Source: Sediminibacterium sp. KACHI17 (GTDB taxonomy: Bacteria; Bacteroidota; Bacteroidia; Chitinophagales; Chitinophagaceae). Taken from it: a stretch of 64,000 nt of DNA. Numbering within the stretch: position 1 is the first letter of the stretch; each line of letters starts with the position of its first letter. Below, one piece after another: positions 57,717-64,000 of the stretch. A program made the position numbers and the translations under genes. Location: assembly GCF_040362915.1 (NCBI RefSeq), contig NZ_AP029612.1:62001-126000 (forward strand), read 5' to 3'. The notes under the pieces were generated by a model, which saw only the letters and a program-made list of their open reading frames with translations, searched no databases and had not been told where the DNA came from.

Positions 57717-60700
57717 GTGGGGTCTATCTACAAAGCATATGAGAAAATTGTAAAGAATCACAAATACTTAGTAATAGGTATAGTGATGATCTTTGCATTG
57801 GTTTCAACTACCAAAGCACAGAAATTTGGTGATAATCTTGGAGACCACAGAGCTACTGATACGCTGCGCATGAACAATTTCAGAATTGTCAATGCCCAAG
57901 GTATCGCTATCGGAACTGCACGTATTCTCAATAACAATATTGCCCTTCAAATTGATGGATTAGATAAGGCCCTATTATTACCTCGTGTTTCAGATACATT
58001 GGCGATACCCGATGCAAATGCCGTGAATGGTATGTTGGTATATAGTTTGGCAGATGATAAATTCTATTATCGTCAGGCTGGGGTTTGGAAAGCTTTTGGC
58101 AGTGCGGGAAACAATGGAGTGGTATCTTTTAATGGACAGGTAGGAACGATTAATATGAATGGAGATGGCACTACTATTACTGTTACCAATACCAGTGGTA
58201 ATGATTGGGTAGTTCGTGCGAATAATACCATGAGTATTTGGAGTGCGAATAGATTGATGGGGCGCCAAATATCAGGGACAGTTCCTGCAAACGGACAAGT
58301 ATATGTTTATAATGCAACCACACAGGTTTGGGAACCAAAATCGATTGGTAATTTAACAGCACCAACAGTTAATGGACAACGGTCTGATTCTCTAGTCACA
58401 ACATTAAATGGAACACTACGAAAAATTGCCTCTTCGGATATTCTTTTTGTTGCAGATACAGCCGCTATGTTAAGCGGCTATGTTCGTGAACAAAGGTTTT
58501 TGGATTCTTTAAGTGCGATCAGAGCAAGTATCAAAAGAATTGATACTTTGGCAAATCTTGTTGTTACAGGAACGATCACTGGCGGAACCTTCAGTGGAAC
58601 TTTATCTAATGGCGCACAAGCAAGCATCACCAATCTTGCGAATCTGCAGGCATTAACAGCTACAGGTAATATAACAGCCAATACTTTATCAGGAACACTT
58701 AGAACGGGTGCGCAACCTAATATTACTTCTGTTGGAACATTGACCAATCTGTCAGTTGCAAATAATATATCAGCAGGAGGAACGATCAGTGCAAATACAT
58801 TAAGTGGAACATTGTCAAGCGGTCCACAGCCTAATATTACCGCACTTGGACCACTTACAAATTTAAGTGTAACAGGTGTTATTGAAGGAGGGATGTTTAG
58901 TGGAACATTGTCTCCTGCATTAATGGCAAGCTTACAAAACACCGGAACGTTCACCAATATAACGGTCACTAATTTTATTTATGGTAATCAAATTAGTGGT
59001 ACACTTACTACAGGAGCACAACCAAATATTACTTCTGTTGGTAGTTTAAGTGGATTAACAGTTACTGGCACTGCACAAGCTGGAACACTAAGTGCGACCA
59101 CGGGTAATTTTACTACTGCTAATATTACAAACCTTTCCGGTCTAACCAATTTAAGTGTAACCGGTACAGCACAAGCGGGAACCGTAAGTGCAACGACCGG
59201 TAACTTCACGAACTTAAATGCAACAGGAACGATCACTGGTGGAACCTTTAGTGGTACAATCAGTCAGGGAGCAGCGAACACGATCAATAATCTGGCGAAC
59301 ATCACAAGTCTGACTGCAACAAATGCGAACATTACCAATGCAAGCATCACGAATCTAACAGGTATCAATAATTTAAGTGTAACCGGCACAGTAGATGCAG
59401 GAACAGTAAGTGCGACGAATGCAACGATTACAAATTTGAGTGGTCTTGCAAACCTGAGTGTGACAGGAACCGCACAAGCAAGTACAGTAAGTGCGACGAC
59501 CGGTAATTTTACGAACTTAAATGCAACAGGCACGATCACTGGCGGAACCTTTAGTGGAACGATCAGTCCGGGAGCAGCGAATACGATCAATAACCTGGCG
59601 AACATCAGTACGATCACTGCTACGGGAACGATCAGTGCGAATACTTTAAGTGCAACCAATGCAAGTATCACGAATCTAACAGGTATCAATAATTTAAGTG
59701 TAACCGGCACAGTAGATGCAGGAACAGTAAGTGCGACGAATGCAACGATTACAAATTTGAGTGGTCTTGCAAACCTGAGTGTGACTGGAACTGCACAAGC
59801 AAGTACAGTAAGTGCAACGACTGGTAACTTCACGAACTTAAATGCAACAGGAACGATCAGTGCGAATACTTTAAGTGCAACCAATGCAAGCATCACGAAT
59901 CTAACAGGTGTCAATAATTTAAGTGTAACCGGCACAGTAGATGCAGGAACAGTAAGTGCGACGAATGCAACGATTACAAATTTGAGTGGTCTTGCAAACC
60001 TGAGTGTAACAGGAACTGCACAAGCAAGTACAGTAAGTGCGACTACGGGTAACTTCACAAATATCAACACGTCCGGGACGATCACTGGTGGAAGTTTCAG
60101 CGGAACTTTAGAAGCGAGTGCACAGAACAGCATCAATAACCTGGCAAACATCAATACGATCACTGCAACTGGAACGATCAGTGCAGGAACGTTGAGTGCA
60201 ACGAATGCAAGCATCACGAATCTGACCGGCTTAAATAATTTAAGTGCGACAGGAACAGTAGATGCGGGCACGATCAGCGCCACAAATGCGAACATCAGTA
60301 ACCTTGCTGGACTGACTAACTTAAGCGTAACGAACACGATTCAGTCAGCAACGGTAAGTGCAACGACTGGTAACTTTACGAATATCAACACGACCGGTAC
60401 AATCACTGGTGGCAGCTTCAGTGGAACTTTAGAAGCAAGTGCACAGAATAGTATCAATAACCTGGCGAACATCAATACGATCACTGCAACTGGAACGATC
60501 AGTGCAGGAACGTTGAGTGCAACCAATGCTAGTATCACGAATCTGACCGGCTTAAATAATTTAAGTGCGACAGGAACAGTAGATGCGGGCACGATCAGCG
60601 CCACAAATGCGAACATCAGTAACCTTGCTGGACTGACTAACTTAAGCGTAACAAACACGATCCAGTCAGCAACCGTAAGTGCAACGACTGGTAATTTCAC

Positions 60701-63700
60701 GAATATCAACACGACCGGTACAATTACTGGCGGCAGCTTCAGCGGAACTTTAGAAGCGAGTGCACAGAACAGCATCAATAACCTGGCAAACATCAATACG
60801 ATCACTGCAACAGGAACGATTAGTGCGAATACTTTAAGTGCAACCAATGCTAGTATCACAAACCTGACCGGCTTAAATAATTTAAGTGCAACAGGAACAG
60901 TAGATGCAGGAACAATCAGTGCAACAAATGCGAACATCAGCAACTTGGCTGGTCTTACTAATTTAAGTGTAACAAACACGATCCAGTCAGCAACAGTAAG
61001 TGCTACTACAGGTAACTTTACAAATATCAATGCAACAGGCACAATCACTGGAGGCAGCTTCAGCGGAACTTTAGAAGCGAGTGCACAGAACAGCATCAAT
61101 AACCTGGCAAACATCAATACGATCACTGCTACAGGAACGATCAGTGCGAATACTTTAAGTGCAACCAATGCTAGTATCACAAACCTGACCGGCTTAAATA
61201 ATTTAAGTGCAACAGGAACAGTAGATGCGGGTACGATCAGCGCCACAAATGCGAACATCAGCAACTTGGCTGGTCTTACTAATTTAAGTGTAACAAACAC
61301 GATCCAGTCAGCAACAGTAAGTGCTACTACAGGTAACTTTACAAATATCAATGCAACAGGCACGATCACTGGAGGCAGCTTCAGCGGAACTTTAGAAGCG
61401 AGTGCACAGAACAGCATCACCAGTCTGGCAAACGTAACAGGTCTGACAGCAACAAATGCAAGCATCACGAATGCGAACATTACGAACTTGACAGGTCTGA
61501 CTAATCTGAGTGTGACCGGTACAGTAGATGCAGGAACGATCAGTGCTACTACAGCGAACATCAGCAACCTTGCAGGTCTGACTAACTTAAGTGTAACGAA
61601 TACGATTCAGTCAGCAACAGTAAGTGCAACGACTGGTAACTTCACGAATATCAATGCAACAGGTACGATCACTGGTGGAAGCTTCAGCGGAACTTTAGAA
61701 GCAAGTGCACAAAACAGTATCAATAACCTTGCGAACATCAATACGATCACTGCAACTGGAACGATCAGTGCAGGTACATTGAGTGCAACGAATGCAAGCA
61801 TCACGAATCTGACCGGCTTAAATAACTTAAGTGCTACAGGCACAGTAGATGCAGCAACGATGAGTGCAACTACTGGTAACTTCACTACAGCGAACATCAG
61901 CAACTTGGCTGGTCTGACTAACCTAAGTGTAACGAACACGATTCAGTCAGCAACAGTAAGTGCGACCACTGGTAACTTTACAAATATCAATGCAACAGGC
62001 ACGATCACTGGCGGAACGTTCAGTGGAACTTTAGAAGCGAGTGCACAGAATAGCATCACTAATCTGGCAAACGTAACTGGTCTGACAGCAACAAATGCAA
62101 GCATCACGAATGCGAACATTAGTAACCTGACTGGTCTAACTAACTTAAGTGTAACTGGAACAGTAGATGCAGGAACGATCAGTGCTACTACAGCGAACAT
62201 CAGCAACCTTGCTGGTTTGACTAACTTGAGCGTAACAAATACGATCCAGTCAGCAACGGTAAGTGCGACGACTGGTAACTTCACGAATATCAACACAACA
62301 GGAACGATCACTGGTGGCAGCTTCAGTGGAACTTTAGAAGCAAGTGCACAGAACAGCATCACCAGTCTGGCAAACGTAACTGGTCTGACAGCAACGAATG
62401 CAAGCATCACGAATGCGAACATTAGTAACCTGACTGGTCTGACTAACTTGAGTGTAACAGGAACTGTAGATGCAGGAACAATCAGTACTACTACAGCGAA
62501 CATCAGCAACTTGGCTGGTTTGACTAACTTAAGTGTAACGAACACGATCCAGTCAGCAACCGTAAGTGCAACGACTGGTAATTTCACGAATATCAACACG
62601 ACCGGTACAATTACTGGCGGCAGCTTCAGTGGAACTTTAGAAGCAAGTGCACAGAACAGCATCAATAATCTGGCAAACATCAATACGATCACTGCAACAG
62701 GAACGATCAGTGCAGGCACATTGAGTGCAACCAATGCTAGTATCACAAACCTGACCGGCTTAAATAATTTAAGTGCAACAGGAACAGTAGATGCGGGTAC
62801 GATCAGCGCAACAAATGCCAATATCAGCAACTTGGCTGGTCTTACTAATTTAAGTGTAACAAACACGATCCAGTCAGCAACCGTAAGTGCAACGACTGGT
62901 AATTTCACGAATATCAACACGACCGGTACAATTACTGGCGGCAGCTTCAGCGGAACTTTAGAAGCGAGTGCACAGAACAGCATCAATAACCTGGCAAACA
63001 TCAATACGATCACTGCAACAGGAACGATCAGTGCAGGCACATTGAGTGCAACCAATGCTAGTATCACAAACCTGACCGGCTTAAATAATTTAAGTGCAAC
63101 AGGAACAGTAGATGCGGGTACGATCAGCGCAACAAATGCCAATATCAGCAACTTGGCTGGTCTTACTAATTTAAGTGTAACAAACACGATCCAGTCAGCA
63201 ACCGTAAGTGCAACGACTGGTAATTTCACGAATATCAACACGACCGGTACAATTACTGGAGGCAGCTTCAGCGGAACTTTAGAAGCGAGTGCACAGAACA
63301 GCATCACCAGTCTGGCAAACGTAACAGGTCTGACAGCAACAAATGCAAGCATCACGAATGCGAACATTACGAACTTGACAGGTCTGACTAATCTGAGTGT
63401 GACCGGTACAGTAGATGCAGGAACTATCAGTGCTACTACAGCGAACATCAGCAACCTTGCAGGTCTGACTAACTTAAGTGTAACGAATACGATTCAGTCA
63501 GCAACAGTAAGTGCAACGACTGGTAACTTCACGAATATCAATGCAACAGGTACGATCACTGGTGGAAGCTTCAGCGGAACTTTAGAAGCAAGTGCACAAA
63601 ACAGTATCAATAACCTTGCGAACATCAATACGATCACTGCAACTGGAACGATCAGTGCAGGTACATTGAGTGCAACGAATGCAAGCATCACGAATCTGAC

Positions 63701-64000
63701 CGGCTTAAATAACTTAAGTGCTACAGGCACAGTAGATGCAGCAACGATGAGTGCAACTACTGGTAACTTCACTACAGCGAACATCAGCAACTTGGCTGGT
63801 CTGACTAACCTAAGTGTAACGAACACGATTCAGTCAGCAACAGTAAGTGCGACCACTGGTAACTTTACAAATATCAATGCAACAGGCACGATCACTGGCG
63901 GAACGTTCAGTGGAACTTTAGAAGCGAGTGCACAGAATAGCATCACTAATCTGGCAAACGTAACTGGTCTGACAGCAACAAATGCAAGCATCACGAATGC
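57717..64000 (+). CDS. Giant tail-fibre-like surface protein of 101/107/112-residue repeats; 3' end beyond window
   Basis: The reading frame is open from 57711 to the right edge; the GTG at 57717 is the first plausible start. It is followed by a signal peptide (NHKYLVIGIVMIFALVSTTK, cleavage near KAQ). The N-terminal domain, about residues 35-245 (GIAIGTARILNNNIALQIDG; LLLPRVSDTLAIPDANAVNG), is of the type heading Bacteroidota S74/tail-fibre proteins. From about residue 280 the sequence consists almost only of Ser, Thr, Asn, Ala, Gly, Leu and Ile in beta-type repeats such as NLSVTGTITGGTFSGT. From 60342 it is regular, with units of 321, 303 and 336 bases. No Cys, few charges and few aromatics. 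At least 2094 residues are present. It is probably a trimeric surface fibre, and a C-terminal S74 chaperone or T9SS domain may lie outside the window. Confidence 0.85.
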   Translation, partial: MGSIYKAYEKIVKNHKYLVIGIVMIFALVSTTKAQKFGDNLGDHRATDTLRMNNFRIVNAQGIAIGTARILNNNIALQIDGLDKALLLPRVSDTLAIPDANAVNGMLVYSLADDKFYYRQAGVWKAFGSAGNNGVVSFNGQVGTINMNGDGTTITVTNTSGNDWVVRANNTMSIWSANRLMGRQISGTVPANGQVYVYNATTQVWEPKSIGNLTAPTVNGQRSDSLVTTLNGTLRKIASSDILFVADTAAMLSGYVREQRFLDSLSAIRASIKRIDTLANLVVTGTITGGTFSGTLSNGAQASITNLANLQALTATGNITANTLSGTLRTGAQPNITSVGTLTNLSVANNISAGGTISANTLSGTLSSGPQPNITALGPLTNLSVTGVIEGGMFSGTLSPALMASLQNTGTFTNITVTNFIYGNQISGTLTTGAQPNITSVGSLSGLTVTGTAQAGTLSATTGNFTTANITNLSGLTNLSVTGTAQAGTVSATTGNFTNLNATGTITGGTFSGTISQGAANTINNLANITSLTATNANITNASITNLTGINNLSVTGTVDAGTVSATNATITNLSGLANLSVTGTAQASTVSATTGNFTNLNATGTITGGTFSGTISPGAANTINNLANISTITATGTISANTLSATNASITNLTGINNLSVTGTVDAGTVSATNATITNLSGLANLSVTGTAQASTVSATTGNFTNLNATGTISANTLSATNASITNLTGVNNLSVTGTVDAGTVSATNATITNLSGLANLSVTGTAQASTVSATTGNFTNINTSGTITGGSFSGTLEASAQNSINNLANINTITATGTISAGTLSATNASITNLTGLNNLSATGTVDAGTISATNANISNLAGLTNLSVTNTIQSATVSATTGNFTNINTTGTITGGSFSGTLEASAQNSINNLANINTITATGTISAGTLSATNASITNLTGLNNLSATGTVDAGTISATNANISNLAGLTNLSVTNTIQSATVSATTGNFTNINTTGTITGGSFSGTLEASAQNSINNLANINTITATGTISANTLSATNASITNLTGLNNLSATGTVDAGTISATNANISNLAGLTNLSVTNTIQSATVSATTGNFTNINATGTITGGSFSGTLEASAQNSINNLANINTITATGTISANTLSATNASITNLTGLNNLSATGTVDAGTISATNANISNLAGLTNLSVTNTIQSATVSATTGNFTNINATGTITGGSFSGTLEASAQNSITSLANVTGLTATNASITNANITNLTGLTNLSVTGTVDAGTISATTANISNLAGLTNLSVTNTIQSATVSATTGNFTNINATGTITGGSFSGTLEASAQNSINNLANINTITATGTISAGTLSATNASITNLTGLNNLSATGTVDAATMSATTGNFTTANISNLAGLTNLSVTNTIQSATVSATTGNFTNINATGTITGGTFSGTLEASAQNSITNLANVTGLTATNASITNANISNLTGLTNLSVTGTVDAGTISATTANISNLAGLTNLSVTNTIQSATVSATTGNFTNINTTGTITGGSFSGTLEASAQNSITSLANVTGLTATNASITNANISNLTGLTNLSVTGTVDAGTISTTTANISNLAGLTNLSVTNTIQSATVSATTGNFTNINTTGTITGGSFSGTLEASAQNSINNLANINTITATGTISAGTLSATNASITNLTGLNNLSATGTVDAGTISATNANISNLAGLTNLSVTNTIQSATVSATTGNFTNINTTGTITGGSFSGTLEASAQNSINNLANINTITATGTISAGTLSATNASITNLTGLNNLSATGTVDAGTISATNANISNLAGLTNLSVTNTIQSATVSATTGNFTNINTTGTITGGSFSGTLEASAQNSITSLANVTGLTATNASITNANITNLTGLTNLSVTGTVDAGTISATTANISNLAGLTNLSVTNTIQSATVSATTGNFTNINATGTITGGSFSGTLEASAQNSINNLANINTITATGTISAGTLSATNASITNLTGLNNLSATGTVDAATMSATTGNFTTANISNLAGLTNLSVTNTIQSATVSATTGNFTNINATGTITGGTFSGTLEASAQNSITNLANVTGLTATNASITN
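60342..64000 (+). repeat. Tandem 321/303/336-base repeats
   Basis: Taking CAGTCAGCA as marker, copies start at 60342, 60663, 60984, 61305, 61608, 61944, 62247, 62550, 62871, 63192, 63495 and 63831. Spacings are 321, 321, 321, 303, 336, 303, 303, 321, 321, 303 and 336 bases, all multiples of three. Each unit ends in a stretch like NLSVTNTIQSATVSAT. Earlier parts (58550-60340) hold shorter, more diverged related units. Confidence 0.95.
61371..62113 (+). repeat. 743-base near-identical block, left copy
   Basis: This block reappears at 63258-64000, offset by 1887 bases, with one base difference seen (G at 61538, T at 63425). It covers two repeat units (303 and 336) plus part of the next. The duplicate reaches the window end, so its true length is unknown. 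Confidence 0.9.

Noticed and set aside
58478..63826. Long minus-strand ORFs (up to 503 codons) with Val/Ala/Leu/Pro repeats
   Set aside because: They are the complement of the plus-strand repeat gene: the hydrophobic repeats (FVALIVPASTVPVALK-like) have no start context, break at every unit change, and the plus frame has the signal peptide and domain logic.
60342..64000. CRISPR-like or satellite repeat array
   Set aside because: The units are 303-336 bases, in frame, with no unique spacers of 30-40 bases and no cas genes.
1..64000. tRNA, rRNA or transposase genes
   Set aside because: I read intergenic regions for cloverleaf-like and IS-like signals and saw none that I could support; a tRNAscan run would be decisive.

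Overview
The window looks like the chromosome of a Bacteroidota bacterium, most likely of the family Chitinophagaceae (Sediminibacterium-like). Evidence: type IX secretion (T9SS) C-terminal sorting domains, large-subunit-only PurL, type III glutamine synthetase, DUF4407, DUF4198, head-GIN and GLPGLI-type proteins, few Shine-Dalgarno sequences, and TAnnTTTG-type -7 promoter boxes just upstream of many start codons (rpsL, efp, comA, ilvE, yidC). The genus is an inference; no rRNA or tRNA gene is visible.

Positions 1-54000 are mostly ordinary chromosome: short housekeeping operons interleaved with secreted or surface proteins. In order: an M28 peptidase cut by the left edge, rarA, a membrane protein, aspS, an MFS transporter, a lipoprotein, a 500-base non-coding stretch with LytTR-like direct repeats, a FAD oxidoreductase, a small beta-barrel protein, a 2120-residue alpha-2-macroglobulin with an inserted TonB-plug-like segment, sucD, a DUF4198 protein, efp-accB-accC (efp has an aberrant modification loop), secreted proteins, glnN, purL-hldD, a dienelactone hydrolase, pyrG, a DUF4407 protein, yidC, a TPR protein, comA-aroE, a GH3 glycosidase, a thioesterase-rdgB-orphan operon, ilvE and a 1679-residue multidomain T9SS cargo protein.

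Convergent genes are repeatedly separated by long near-perfect inverted repeats built from different words (CACAGATTCACAG-like, CCATGGACC-like, CAAAGATCAAA-like). Many probably act as bidirectional terminators.

Positions 54272-55203 hold rpsL-rpsG ending in a strong terminator, with no fusA behind them. Positions 55683-64000 form the most unusual region: four consecutive plus-strand genes for exported proteins (a lipoprotein, a short T9SS-sorted protein, a secreted protein with a conserved Bacteroidota N-terminal domain, and a giant Ser/Thr/Asn/Ala/Gly-rich repeat protein). The last begins at a GTG at 57717 and stays open to the window's end (more than 2094 residues). It is built of 101-, 107- or 112-residue repeats, and a 743-base block is duplicated with one mismatch. 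I interpret it as a tail-fibre-like surface fibre or adhesin. The long minus-strand ORFs under it are artefacts of its repeats.
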